NCBI GenBank assembly: GCA_028456385.1
Contig: JALNQF010000017.1
Location: 186,001-250,000, forward strand
Direction of reading: 5' to 3'
DNA length: 64,000 nucleotides
Source of the DNA: Ophiosphaerella korrae
Taxonomy: Eukaryota; Ascomycota; Dothideomycetes; Pleosporales; Phaeosphaeriaceae
Part shown: positions 34,114 to 46,039 of the stretch, piece by piece
How positions within the stretch are numbered: the first letter of the stretch is position 1
Layout of the letters: each line of letters opens with the position of its first letter
The notes under the pieces: generated by a model
What the model was told of the DNA's origin: nothing
The model's database searches: none
Seen by the model: the letters and a program-made list of their open reading frames with translations, nothing else
Made by a program: the position numbers and the translations under genes

Positions 34114-35289
34114 ATGGATATCTTCAAGCGTCACGAGAAGCATCATGCCGAGAAGAAGAGCCCCAAAGTAGAGGCACAACAGGCTGCGTCATTGAATATG
34201 AGCGTTGAATCTCCTCCAATCGTCTTCTACAACAATACCCAGGCCTCTACCGGTGCTATTATTTCAGGCCAGCTCATCATGAACATCCACGAGCCCTACG
34301 TCATAATCAACAAGTTTGAGATGCGCCTCCTCGCCATCGTCACTACCAAAAAGCCTGTCGCCCCGCACTGCGCAGACTGCGCCTCTCAGACCACCGAGAT
34401 CCACAGGTGGGAATTTTTAACCCACCCTGCATCTTTCCGCCACGGTGCCCCTAGCTTCCCCTTTAGTCACTTGCTGCCAGGTCACCTGCCCGCTACTACG
34501 CATGGCACCCTCGCTACACTCGACTACTATCTCTCGGCCGTCGCTACCACAGCCAATGGCGACAAGATTACCTACAGGCGCAACATTGACGTCAAACGCG
34601 CCATCTTCCCCGGAAACGAGAAGCACTCGATCCGCATTTTCCCTCCCACCAATCTCACAGCTTCGGTTAAGCTGCCTCCCGTGATTCACCCCATCGGTGA
34701 CTTCCCAATCGAGATGCGCCTATCTGGTATCGTCCAAAACAAGACCGATTCGCAAACCCGCTGGCGGCTCAGGAAGCTCAGTTGGCGCATTGAAGAGACC
34801 CAGAAGTTCATTTCGCCCGCTTGCACCAAGCACACGCAAAAGGTCGGTGGCGAGGGCAAAGGTGTCCTTCACGAGGACATCCGCGCCATTGCCAACGAAG
34901 AAGTAAAAACGGGCTGGAAAACCGATTTCGAGCGTGGCGAGATCGACGTCGAATTCAACGCTGCATGTAACATTGGTCTCAAGCCGCTCTGCGACATGGA
35001 CAGCCAGAATGGCATGAGCGTCAAGCACAACCTCATCATCGAAATGGTCGTCGCTGAGGAATGGGCTCCCCTCAAAAAACTTAGCCAAGCCACACCAACC
35101 GGCGCAGCGCGCGTCCTCCGCACCCAATTCCACCTTACCCTCACCGAGCGCACCGGTATGGGCATCGCATGGGACGAAGAGCAGCCTCCAATCTACGAAG
35201 ACGTACCTGCCAGCCCGCCTACCTATGTCGATGAGTGTGAGGACCCCTTTTCAGCTTCATCTTCCCGCTCCGCAAGTTTCAGCCTCTGA
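34114..35289 (+). CDS. Arrestin-related trafficking adaptor, LDB19/Art1 type
   Basis: ATG at 34114 (MDIFKRHEKHH) gives 391 residues with no intron; the open frame upstream is leader sequence. The protein has an arrestin N-like sheet domain (VESPPIVFYNNTQASTG, SGQLIMNIHEPYVIINKFEM) of the LDB19 kind, with an inserted loop of four Cys/His residues (HCADCASQTTEIHRW). A C-domain follows (VKLPPVIHPIGDFPIEMRL). Two PPxY motifs lie at the C-terminus, PPIY (about 358-361) and PPTY (about 368-371), the docking sites for the WW domains of Rsp5-type ubiquitin ligases. In yeast such proteins direct ubiquitination and endocytosis of amino-acid and other permeases. Target transporters here are unknown. Confidence 0.85.
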   Translation: MDIFKRHEKHHAEKKSPKVEAQQAASLNMSVESPPIVFYNNTQASTGAIISGQLIMNIHEPYVIINKFEMRLLAIVTTKKPVAPHCADCASQTTEIHRWEFLTHPASFRHGAPSFPFSHLLPGHLPATTHGTLATLDYYLSAVATTANGDKITYRRNIDVKRAIFPGNEKHSIRIFPPTNLTASVKLPPVIHPIGDFPIEMRLSGIVQNKTDSQTRWRLRKLSWRIEETQKFISPACTKHTQKVGGEGKGVLHEDIRAIANEEVKTGWKTDFERGEIDVEFNAACNIGLKPLCDMDSQNGMSVKHNLIIEMVVAEEWAPLKKLSQATPTGAARVLRTQFHLTLTERTGMGIAWDEEQPPIYEDVPASPPTYVDECEDPFSASSSRSASFSL

Positions 35290-36633
35290 GCGCATTTTCT
35301 TTACAACTATATATACCCCATTAACGGCGAGACCAAGTGTCTTAACGAATTTCCTTTACATTCGCAACATCTTTGCGGCTCTATAGCTTCACTGTGGAGG
35401 ATATACCCCATTAAACGAAATTCGCATTTGGTATTTGTCTCTTCTGCTTTCTTCATCAGCACTGTTATCCTCCGCTCGCATCGGCGCTTTAGTTTGAAAG
35501 TTGGCTTGCTCGGGTTGAACCCAGTGTGAGCCCCTCGAGCATGGCATGGTATGCCAACTGGCGTTTCATCGTAAAGGAAAAGCATATTTGACAAATGAAT
35601 GGCATGAACCGAAAAAATAATAATTACATACGTAGTATTAATAATAAGAAAATCAAACAATTCTACAGGCCATATTGCTGTCACATTGATAAAAAATGAG
35701 CTAGACCCAATAAGGAAGTGCACGATACAACGCGCCCCCAAACTTCCACATCCCTAAGCATGCTACCAACCCACGCCCTCATTTCCGAAATCGCTCTCCC
35801 ACTTTATGTGCACACCGCCCCAACCACACGACCGCGCCGCCAAATCTCACGATCCTTGGCACATATTGCCAAGCCGGGCGCCAGAAAACCCTGCACCACG
35901 TCTAGTCGCACCCTTGCTTCAACGCCGCGATCTCGAACGCAGGACCCACAGCCAAAACGTTCTTATGACACATCGAACCCACGCGAAAGAAGTGGGGACG
36001 CATGCCATGAACGACGTGGTGCCGGGGCCCAGTGGGTAGTCTAGTGCAGGGCTGCGGGCGGAGGAAGGACCATTTGACGGAGAAGCGCGAGGGCATGGGA
36101 ATGGGAGATGTGGGTTGGGTTGCGATGGGGGCGTGGATGGATTTGCCTAAATGGATGCGGCTCTGCGGGAGGGAGGTGTGTGGGGCGTGTGGGCGAATCA
36201 GGTTGCGGGAAGCGAGGGGTGATGCGAGGTGGTGAGAGATACGGCTATGAGGGCTGTTTGAGGTACAGTAGGTTACCCTCGGGTTCCTGGATGAGGTACA
36301 GCGTCGCTTGGGAGGGTCCGGTGTTGAGTCATTATGATGATTGGACGTAATTGCTTGGGGTCTGAGCTGGCATAATTCGATCGATATAAGTAGGCATGTG
36401 CGATGTTGCAATCGATGGGCAAAAAGTGCGAAAGTGATCAGGACGAGATTCGGTGCCGCATTAGTCATGTCCTTGGGTGAAAACCGAATTCAGGATTCCT
36501 CTTCATTCCCTTCGTTCCTATGATTTCATCGGTTCAGAATAGCGATGCTTGACCGAATGTTAATACGCTTCTCATCGCAGCTGCAGATGAGCCGAGACTC
36601 TTGCCATGTTTGTCGTTTCATCATTTACAGTAT
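35290..36633. other. Intergenic region between convergent genes
   Basis: Holds the 3' flanks of the arrestin (plus) and the NDUFAF6-type gene (minus). An AT-rich tract lies at 35600-35700 and a G-rich tract at 36045-36240. No gene recognised. Confidence 0.5.
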
Positions 36634-37840
36634 CTAAATCTTTCGCCTACCATATGCCCAATATGCTTGCATTGGCAATTTCCAGTCCACAGTCCGCAAA
36701 TTTGGGGCGAAAATGTCAAAATTCGCCTTCTGGAGGCGGTCTAACCACGATTGCGTCGCTATACTTGGCATGAATACGCCAAATGCTTGTTCCACCTCAG
36801 CTAATCGTGTCTCCTGGCCTGCATTCAGCTGCTGTGGGCTGTACTGGTGCTCCTCGTCGTTCTGATGCTCAAAATCGTGACCGAGTGTGCCTTCAGAGCG
36901 CAACTTCGACAACATTTCACGCGCTGTAATCAAATGGTCATTTGCCCGTGTGGCAACCGTGAAAACGGCGTCACGCAAGCCAGGAGCTGCAGCGCCTTGC
37001 CGAAATACATCCTCTTCTTTAACGTTCGCTTCGGCCATGACATCTAAAGGTAGAAGCACGGCGCCCTGAGTGGGAGCTGATTGCCCAATCATAGAATCGC
37101 TCGTTCCTAAAGGCTGTTGGGGTGGGAAGGCGATGAGTGGTACACCTCGCAAGACAGCAACAATGCCCATTGCTTTGCCTATATGCGATGCAAGGTGATC
37201 GGCGGTAAGTGACGTCTGCGGGAGGGCGGATAATGTCAGGTACAGCATGGTCGAATATGTATTTTCCGCATACGCCTCTAAGGCGCTCAAGGTAGGGTAT
37301 GGCGGATTGCTCAGATGCTGCTCCCTTGTATTGATGATTCGAAGGAACCAATTCTTGCTCAAGCGGGCCTTTTCTCCAGAGCGCTCATGCAAATCCTCGG
37401 CTGCCCTCGCAAGCAGGATAGCTACGGGCTCCTTTGGCGGAGAGCCGGCTAGCGCTCGTGTCACTGTGTCGCGCCAGAATTGCATACGCATCATGCCGAT
37501 AGTGGGCGTGCTTGTGGTGTCGGCGATGCGAGCAACGTCGACATTAAAGGCACGGATAGCGAGGTATGCATCGCGGGAAGACTGGGGAATAAAAGTCTGG
37601 AGAACGTGAGAGGGGGCATCATACGTTCTGTATGTATATTTCAGCATTGTGCAGGATGCGTGGGAATAGTTGGCTGCAGTACCTCACAAGATTGGCGCAA
37701 TAGGCTCTTGCTCGACCAACCTCTGCATCGGAAGGCCGCGCTGCATCTTGGAGGCATTTTGTGGCATGAAGCTGCCTCTGCTGCGGTTTCAGAGAAGCAT
37801 TGAGCCTACAGCAAGCTGTGGGGGCGGGGGAAGGTCGCAT
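36634..37840 (-). CDS. Mitochondrial complex I assembly factor, NDUFAF6-like (squalene/phytoene synthase fold)
   Basis: Two exons (37840-37683 and 37627-36634) give 383 residues. The N-terminus (MRPSPAPTACCRLNASLKPQQRQLHATK) is a likely mitochondrial presequence. Splicing restores YCANLVRTYDAPSHVLQTFIPQSSRDAYLAIRAFN, the family's hallmark opening. Other conserved runs are GMMRMQFWRDTV, AYAENTYSTMLYL and HIGKAMGIVAVLRGVP. The fold is that of squalene/phytoene synthases, but the two Asp-rich prenyl-diphosphate motifs are absent, which fits the NDUFAF6 group that helps build respiratory complex I rather than making terpenes. It is divergent from RAD5, with under 200 bases between the starts. Confidence 0.88.
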
Positions 37841-38038
37841 GAGGAGGCGATAGTGGAAGGGGTAGCTTGATCATAGGGCTGAAGATGGCTGGCACCGAGT
37901 CGGAAGGCGTTGGCCGGTGTACGGCGCTACCACGTCGATCTCGTGAAAGCGCGTTCTGGGTCGAGACGCGAAAACGCGTCCGGTCTGGATTTTACCCAAT
38001 CCATCCCCCACCGCTCGCCTCACGGCACATCTGGTACC
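37841..38038. promoter_or_regulatory. Short bidirectional promoter (NDUFAF6-like / RAD5)
   Basis: Only 198 bases separate the two divergent start codons, so the genes must share promoter elements. The ATG at 38039 is chosen for RAD5 because the upstream in-frame extension begins with a non-ATG codon. No specific binding site is recognised. Confidence 0.55.
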
Positions 38039-41000
38039 ATGCAGTCTCCCCACCCAGACGAAAGACCGTCTAAGAAACGACGCTTCTTCGCCCAAGACTC
38101 GTCGCCAGTCCAGCTATCCTCGCCGCGACCGGCCTCTCGCCAACAAACCCCGCCACCCACAACAGACAATCTTCCAAATGATGACTTCGACGTTGCGATG
38201 CTGCAGGCAGTTGTCGGCGACCTCTCTCTGTCTACCCTACAGAAGCTGAGGGACGTGAGTGGCTCCAACGTAGAGAGGGCCATCAATTTGTATCTAGATG
38301 GTTCTTGGAACAATGCTCCTACGCCAGCAGCCTCCATCTTCCAACCTCGCCCACAAATTCAACCCACAATCGCGAACACTTTCGGACGTACCGAGTCTGA
38401 AATACCCAATATATCCACCCAAGCTTCCGAGACCTCGACTCCCACAATATTGCGCGAGATGCCAGTCAGGCGATATATCGGATCTTTCGGCGTGGTAGGG
38501 TGGGCGACCAAGAGTGGAATCGGCATGCTCAGACATAATGAGAAGATCGGCATTGAGCGTGTGAAGAAGCAGCCCAAGTTGAACAAGGCGAAGAAGGTCA
38601 TCAATCTCAAGAATCAAGACGTTCTCGTTCGATTCACAAACGAGAAGGGTGAAGAGGTTGGCAGACTCGAGAATGGCTCTGCCGCCTGGATAGCTCCACT
38701 CATTGACCAAAAAGTATGCTCTTTCGAAGGCACTGTCGTATACACACCAGAGAGGATACGGACTGGCGAGACTATTTACCTGCAACTACGTGGATACCTC
38801 CTACGCACCGCCTTTGATAAGCGGAAGTTTGTCAACCCCGCCGACAACCGTGAAGTTAGCATCTTCGAAGAGAAGGAATCATCCGATGAGCGCGACCTGC
38901 GCATGCGCCAGGTCGGCATGGTCAAACTTTTTGAACAGATCAATTTACTTCCAACCCAGCGAAACGAAACTACAGAGAAACACAAAAGACAAGGCTTACT
39001 GCAAGCAGCAGAGAGTTTGGAGAAGGAAAAGAAACCTAAGACTGAAAATGGGGCCCCAGTTGAACCAAGGTCATCGCCGCCAGGTGAAGAGGCTGAAGAG
39101 GGCCAGGAGCTCGAACAAGACCAGCTCGACTCGTTATATAAGAAGGCACAGTCTTTTGATTTTAGCACACCAACACTAGATCCCGCGCATACATTTCAAA
39201 TGGACCTCCGAAAGTATCAAAAGCAAGCACTGTTTTGGATGGTTGGTAAAGAAAAGGATGAGTCGCTCAAAGACAGGGAAACGTCGATGCACCCACTGTG
39301 GGAAGAATATCAATGGCCAACGCAGGATGCTGATAACGAGCCCCTGCCAGTAACCGACGATCAGGTAATGTTTTACGTGAATCCGTACTCTGGGGAACTT
39401 TCCCTCGATTTTCCTAAACAAGAGCAGAATTGTCTTGGTGGCATATTGGCTGACGAGATGGGACTCGGCAAGACGATCGAGATGCTTAGCTTAATTCACA
39501 CTCACCGAACAGAGATTCCCTATGGAGACGACTCGATGACGACCATGAAGGCCCTACCACGCCTGCAAAGCAATAGCTCCTCCGTGGAGTCTGCACCCTA
39601 TACTACTCTTGTGGTAGCACCCATGTCACTGCTTGCTCAATGGCAGAGTGAAGCGGAGAAGGCTTCAAAAGAAGGCACCCTGAAAGTCATGGTGTACTAT
39701 GGGTCGGAGAAGGCTGTTAATCTCCAAAAGCTTTGCTGCGCTTCCAATGCGGTTAATGCACCAAACGTCATCATCACCAGCTATGGTACAGTCCTCTCCG
39801 AATTCAATCAAGTTGCAGCTCAGGGAGGCAACCGCGGCTCGCATGGCGGAATATTCTCATTGGACTATTTCCGCATTATTCTTGATGAAGCACATTACAT
39901 CAAGAACAGACAATCAAAGACAGCCAAAGCCTGTTATGAGTTGTACGCAAAGCATCGCTGGGTGCTTACAGGCACCCCAATCGTCAACCGCCTTGAAGAC
40001 CTCTTCAGCTTAGTGAGGTTCCTCAAGGTGGAGCCTTGGAGTAACTTTTCATTCTGGAAAACATTCATCACAATGCCCTTTGAGTCCGGTGATTTCATTC
40101 GCGCTCTGGATGTCGTGCAAACAGTCCTAGAGCCACTCGTACTTCGTCGAACGAAGGATATGAAGACGCCGGATGGTGAAGCGCTTGTGCCGTTGCCGTT
40201 GCGTACGATAGACGTTGAGCGTATTGCTTTATCACAGGACGAACGCGACGTGTATGACCACATCTACACACGAGCAAAGAGTGTCTTCACGGCCAACGCT
40301 GAGGCTGGGACCCTGCTCAAATCATACACTACCATATTCGCTCAGATCTTGCGTCTTCGCCAATCATGCTGTCACCCCATACTCACCCGGAAAGCCAACA
40401 TTGTTGCGGATGAAGAGGACGCATCCTTGGCATCAGATCTCGCCAATGGACTTGCAGATGATATGGATCTTGGAAGTCTCATCGAGCGCTTTACAGCTGA
40501 GGATCAGGACGTCAATAACTTCGGGGCTCATGTGCTAAAGCAAATACAAGATGAGGCCGAGGCCGAATGTCCAATCTGCTCGGAAGAACCCATGATAGAT
40601 CAAGCAGTCACGGGCTGCTGGCATTCGGCTTGCAAAGAGTGTCTGCTGAATTATATCAACCATCAACGCGAGAAAGGCTATGAGCCGCGTTGCTTCAATT
40701 GCCGCGAACCTATTAATACGCGCGACATTTTTGAAGTCGTACGGCATGATCATCTAGAACCTAAAAACCATGCTTTTAAGATCGAAGACGCTGTGCCGTC
40801 GGCTACTCAGATATCACGCATCAGCCTACGCCGCATTGGTTTAACAGGCTCAGCAAAGACCCAAGCCCTCCTAGTCCATCTCAAAAAGATTCGCGGCGAG
40901 GACAAGTCCGCCAAGTCGGTTGTATTCTCACAATTCACTTCGTTCCTCAACCTCATCGAACCCGCGCTGACACGCGATCACATACCCTTCTTGCGCTTCG

Positions 41001-41415
41001 ACGGCACCCTCTCTCAGAAAGCGCGGGCAACCGTTCTTACAGAATTCGCCACCAGCCCGAAACCATACGTCCTATTACTAAGTCTTCGGGCCGGTGGCGT
41101 GGGTTTAAACTTGACATGTGCCCGTAACGTCTTCATGATGGATCCATGGTGGAGCTTCGCAGTAGAAGCACAGGCTATCGATCGCGTGCATCGCATGGGA
41201 CAGGAAAATGAAGTCAAGGTCGTTAGGTTTGTGGTTGAGGGCAGCATTGAGGAGAAGATGCTGCGGATCCAGGAGAGAAAGAAATTCATGCAAGTCATCA
41301 CACGTTAAATTTGTGTTTCATGCTAATTATGGATAGTGCTTCGTCGCTCGGTATGATGTCCGATGAAGAGAAACGTATACAGCGCATTGAAGATATCAAG
41401 GAGCTTTTGAGCTAG
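38039..41415 (+). CDS. RAD5: DNA repair helicase and PCNA ubiquitin ligase Rad5
   Basis: Two exons (38039-41289, 41337-41415) give 1109 residues. Domains in order: a UBA-like N-terminal helix set (LQKLRDVSGSNVERAINLYLDGSW), HIRAN (about 143-265, RRYIGSFGVVGWATKSG), and the SNF2 helicase core with Walker A DEMGLGKT (about 471) and a DEAH box (about 615). A C3HC4 RING finger is inserted in the helicase (about 843-890, CPICSEEPM...CWHSACKECL...CFNCREP), then the helicase C lobe (SQFTSFLNLIEPAL, RAGGVGLNLT, AIDRVHRMGQ). Rad5 extends K63 chains on PCNA and remodels stalled forks. The last intron seems to be GC-AG: with it the C-terminus reads KKFIASSLGMMSDEEKR, the family consensus. Reading through instead ends at 41308 with a non-conserved tail. 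Confidence 0.95.
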
Positions 41416-41954
41416 AGTTAACGTTGGATAATATACGGGATGGTATTATTATGTATATAACGAGCTATCTCTATAGGCGGCTTGAGTATCTTTTGGTCGT
41501 GAAGTCATGAAGCTTCGACGAGGCACGACTGAGATGTTTCTGCCCCCAGACTCGGCTGACTACCTGTCAACCTACCTAGTTGTACCTATTGTAAAATCTT
41601 AAGTTACCTAAATCCCAGTTGCTCAGTTGGTCAAGAGAATGCTCGCCCTGTGTGACGTGCACGTTTTAGAATTAGCCGGACAAGCCTTCTAGAAACAAAT
41701 CAACCGTTCTTCCGATAGCCCCACGAGCCCTCTTTCATCTCCAAATTACCTTTTCCAGCCATCACTACATGCGAAGCAAACATATAGCCAAGCAACCAGC
41801 ATGTTTCAGGCAAGGTTCCCCAAATTCTGGCTCTCATGAAACGTGGCTTCCAACCACAAGCGAGGTTTTCTTCGATATGAAATGCTTGCGGCTTCTTCTT
41901 TTCTTTAACTCCTCATCTAACAACATTCTCTTCTGCTGTCAGGCCATTTCCTAG
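41416..41954. other. Intergenic region and probable leader of the SET-protein gene
   Basis: Nothing is recognised up to 41800. An alternative first exon for the next gene lies at 41877-41937 (see that entry). Confidence 0.5.
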
Positions 41955-43582
41955 ATGACGCGAACATCGCATGTGCGGCGCTGGCTGTCTCCCGTTGATG
42001 TTCTAATACCAACTTTTCTCTTTTCATTATCCACAACAGCAGAAGTATTCCCAACAGCAGTCAGTCCTGTCGTACGAGATGGTCTCATCAAGGCAGCTGC
42101 GACGACATGCCCAGTCGCTCAGGATGGATATACCTACGACACGTTTCCGTGGACGCACAACCCTACGTGCGTTGATGTAGTTTTGGCCACGGAGGATAGC
42201 GAAGAGCTTGGTGCACACCAAACTTTCTGCGCATATACCAATGTAAACTACAATAATGGACGAGGAATCAGCTTTGTTGTCAGCCCCGAGACTGCTGCAA
42301 GCGTTCCTTTTGAAGCCTTTGGAATGGCGGTTGGCGGATTAGAGAGTCAAGTAGGGGAAGAGATGGGCATGTGGCAAGTCAAAGACACAAAGGACAGAGG
42401 CAAGGGCTTGTTTGCGAAAAATGACATTGGGGCAATATTTGCGGGCGAGAGCTTGATTGTTAAGACTCCGGTGTTATTTGTTTCGAAGCAGTTACTCAAT
42501 ACCCCATCAACGGCGCGGAGAGAGCTTGTGCTAAGTACTGCAATCGAGCAGCTGCCTAAGAAAACGAGAAAGACGGTAAAGAGTTTGTCGAAGAACTGGG
42601 GAGTTTCAGAAGCGCTCGACATCACGAAGACAAACGGACTCGAAGTCAATTGGCCATGGGTTGACGATATGCCACAACTCCTCGCTATTACGCCCGAAGT
42701 AGCTGTGAGTATCACTATAGGGTCACGAGGTGAACGCAAAGCATCAGGCACTAACACAACTAGCGTATCAACCATGCTTGTAGGCCAAACGCACTATGGC
42801 GTTTCAATGACTACACACTAGCATTTGATGTCTTTGCCCTCAAGGATCTTAGACCAGGCGATGAAATCACTCTTAGCTGTAAGTTCTACCACCTCAAAGT
42901 TTGCGTACATATTCTCATCAGCTTCTTAGATGGCTACGAAAAACGTTCATACGGACGCCGAACAAACTCTATCCTTGCGAACCACAACTTCAAATGTCTT
43001 TGTTCACTATGTACCTCTTCCGAAGTTGAAATCGAAGCCTCCAACGACCGTTTATCAGAAATCAAAGCACTAAAATCTGTACTCCCGACAGATCCTGCGG
43101 ATTCTCCTAAGCTCCTCGGACTTCTACCCAATATCATCAAACTTTATGATGAAGAGGACTTGCATACCGAGACGCCCATGTACGAGGAAATTCTCGCGTA
43201 CACATGGTCTAGTTTTGGTATCCCAGATCGCGCAAAGTATTGGGCAGGACGTGCGCGCAAACATTGGCTTGTCCTGGCCGGCAAAGAGAGTTGGGAAGCA
43301 CGAAGGTGTGGGGATCTGGAGGATGATGTTAAAGGCCATGCAACCTGGATGACGTGGAAAGAAGATCCATGGGAGGGAGTGGGACAGGGCCATCCATGGG
43401 ATGACAAAGAGGGGCATGGGGAGCATGGACATAATCACTACGAACACGACCATGACCACGACCACGACCACGGGCATGGCCACATTCATACGAATACAGG
43501 ACAGGTGCATGGAGAAGATGGTGAGGACTTGAATAACTTTGACCAAAGACCTGCTCGAGATCAATTTCGCGGACATGTGTAG
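41955..43582 (+). CDS. SET-domain protein with a probable signal peptide and His-rich tail
   Basis: Exons 41955-42704, 42764-42878 and 42930-43582 give 505 residues. The N-terminus has a basic stretch then a hydrophobic run (VLIPTFLFSLSTTA) before AEVFP, resembling a signal peptide. An alternative start at 41877 (MKCLRLLLFF...), spliced 41937 to 42040 after a strong pyrimidine tract, also joins in frame and also gives a hydrophobic leader. The middle holds a SET domain: KDRGKGLFAKNDIGAIFAGE, RINHACRPNALWRFND, ALKDLRPGDEITLSYGY and a post-SET Cys cluster (FKCLCSLC). SET domains transfer methyl groups from SAM to lysine. The tail is His/Asp-rich (HDHDHDHDHGHGHIH) and could bind metal. A secretory leader on a SET protein is unusual; the enzyme's site of action is unknown. 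Confidence 0.78.
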
Positions 43583-44475
43583 TACGATTTATATTTAGCC
43601 TAACAAGGTTTTTCCTTTACAAGTATTTAGTTTCAAATTACACTTATTCAAGGAGTTGATTCTGTTCAGTTTATCATTTAATTATGTTTTCACTTGAATC
43701 TCAAAGCATCTTCAGGCAGTCGCTTGGCGAACCGAAAAAGTGGAAAAATCGCTTCTCTAGTACTGGCGCTAAACATGTATAATATAATAGAACTATGGAA
43801 CTAAAAGTTTGAAATTATTCCTGTCTAGTCTATAATAATACAGTAAAAGATTGTAGATAAATTAAGTATCGTTTGACTGCTATATCTCGAGTGGCCAACT
43901 TCCCGCTTTCTCGGTCGATTGTGAAGCAGATTTCTTTTTTTTTGTATGCCATTATACCATTATACCATTAGTAACATTCCGATACTTCCCTTTCATCAGT
44001 GAAACGGATACAACAACTTAGTACACACAAAGTCTGTAATTTTTAACGTCCAGTGGCCACTCTGAAATTTCTCAAAATACGTACTAAGCATAGCTAAGGG
44101 TATTAACTTTGATAATGGAGTCTTACCAGCCTTTCCGTCGTTCAAGCGGGGTAAGCCGTCTACCTCGGCGCTTACTATCAGATCTGGGTACCTACGCCAC
44201 AATGCAATGTGCATATGCAATGTACATATGCAATGCACACCTACGATGTACACCTGTAATGCACAACTGCGATGCACATGTGAAATGCACCGTTATGCAG
44301 TAGCTTTGGCTTTGAATATGCAACGCGGCAAGACAGCTGATATGAGTAGTTTTAGACTCACCTTCCTGTCTGTTATGTTACTCCAGTCGCTCAGTAATAT
44401 TGCTTTCGTTGTTATTGCATGGCCCAGTATTTTCTCCCGATTACTTCATTTATGCTAGGAAAATAAAACATAGAC
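43583..44475. other. AT-rich intergenic region with short repeats
   Basis: It holds a diverged direct repeat (about 43726-43790) that resembles 46107-46170, two and a half copies of CCATTATA near 43948-43970, and the degenerate minisatellite described separately. No gene was seen. Confidence 0.5.
44201..44290. repeat. Degenerate minisatellite, unit about 13-15 bases
   Basis: Seven loose copies built around ATGCAATGTACAT / ATGCACACCT, 190-270 bases upstream of the UNC93-like start codon. Copies drift along the array, and several are close to self-complementary (ATGCAATGTGCAT, ATGTACAT). Confidence 0.7.
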
Positions 44476-46039
44476 ATGGATATCCACCTGGAGCAGTACC
44501 CGGAGGCGACAAATCCCTATAATCTCAAGTCAAAGGCAGAGGTGAAGGGGGATACGCGAGAGGCTGATAGTGGTGGCGATGAATCAATTGTTTCGAATTT
44601 AAGTCCAATCGGGAGACAAAAATTTTGGCTACGCTACTTTCCTGGCTATGCAAAACCATCGGTTCAATTGAGTCTGGTTGCTTTCATTAGTTTTCTTTGC
44701 CCTGGAATGTGGAATGCCTTGAACGGATTGGGTGGAGGGGGTCTCGTGAAGGCTGAACCAGCAAACAACGCAAACGTGGCGCTGTACAGTGCATTTGCTG
44801 TGGTAGGCTTCTTTGCTGGCATTGCTACCAACAAACTAGGGATCAGAGCCACATTAAGCCTGGGTGGGCTAGGGTATACGATCTACTCTTCAAGTCTGCT
44901 CTGCTACAAGCATACCGAGAATTCGGGATTCTTGATATTCGCTGGATTACAGCTTGGCCTATGTGCTGGACTATTCTGGGTGGCTCAGGGGATGGTGATG
45001 CTCTCCTACCCTACTGAGGCGTCCAAAGGAAAATATATTGCTTGGTCATGGATGATATACAACATGGGGGCTGTTATAGGCAGTGTGGTATGTTCTTTCC
45101 AGCAGTGTCGTCCAGAATCTTTTTGCTAACGATGTTGATCACAAAAGATTGCACTGGCTCAGAATATGCATTCTGACAGGAACGATATTGGCGATGTCAC
45201 ATTCTACATCATCATATCTCTTTCCCTGTTAGGGGCTATCTTGTCCCTGTTACTTTGCGAAGCCAAGGACGTGAAAAGATCTGATGGCTCGATGGTATCA
45301 CTTCCGCAATCCTCTACTTGGAAAAGTGAAATGCTAGGTCTCCTAGAAACTCTCAAGAACGATACTTACATCTTGCTTTTTTTCCCAATGTTCTTTGTAT
45401 CCAACTTTTTCTATCCATACCAGTTCAACACATTTAATCTCACAACATTCAATATCCGTACAAGGTCACTAAATAATACCTTGTACTGGCTTGCTGAGAT
45501 TGGAGGTTCTTATCTCGCAGGATACGCACTTGACTCGACCCGTGTACGCCGCTCTTTGCGAGCAAGAATTGCTATGGGAGCGTTGCTCATTTTGGTGTTT
45601 GTAGTATGGTCTAGTGCATATGTATGGCAAAGGAAGGAATATGAATCAGTAAGTGCTGTTGGAGGTTCACCCAAGAAGGACTTCGCCGATGCTGGTTATG
45701 TGGGCCCGATGTTTCTTTACCTTTCTTTTGGGTTATTTGCTGCTATTTGGCAAACATGTCTATATTGGTAAGTTGTCTAGGGCCGTTTTATTTGGCTGAT
45801 CTGTTACTAATGAAAGCTCTAGGTTTCTTGGGGCCCTGACGAACGACAATCGAAAGCTTGCCAACTTCTCGGGATTCTATAAAGGCGTACAATCAGCAGG
45901 TGGTGCTGTTAGTTTTCGCCTCAACACACTAGCGGTGTCTTCAGTTAACGAGTTGGTAACGTGTTGGGTCTTGCTTGCTGCATCCTTGATTATTGCTGCA
46001 TCGACCATTATCCGGAAGATCCATGACAAGCTTGAGTAA
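44476..46039 (+). CDS. UNC93-like major facilitator transporter
   Basis: Exons 44476-45087, 45148-45767 and 45823-46039 give 482 residues. About 11-12 hydrophobic segments follow a 60-residue cytosolic N-terminus. The first membrane segment with CPGMWNALNGLGGGG is the hallmark of the fungal UNC93-like (DUF895) group. GIRATLSLGGLGYTIYSSSLLCY and GLFWVAQGMVMLSYPTEASKGKYIAWSWMIYNMGAVIG are also typical. Introns use GTATGT and GTAAGT donors and restore the frame. Substrates of this group in fungi are not established. The 3' exon is slightly atypical (SAGGAVSFRLN) but keeps the last membrane span. Diverged direct repeats flank the gene. Confidence 0.88.

Noticed and set aside
43420..43490. CACGAC-type simple repeat
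   Set aside because: It is the coding sequence of the His/Asp-rich tail of the SET protein, with varied codons, rather than an independent satellite.
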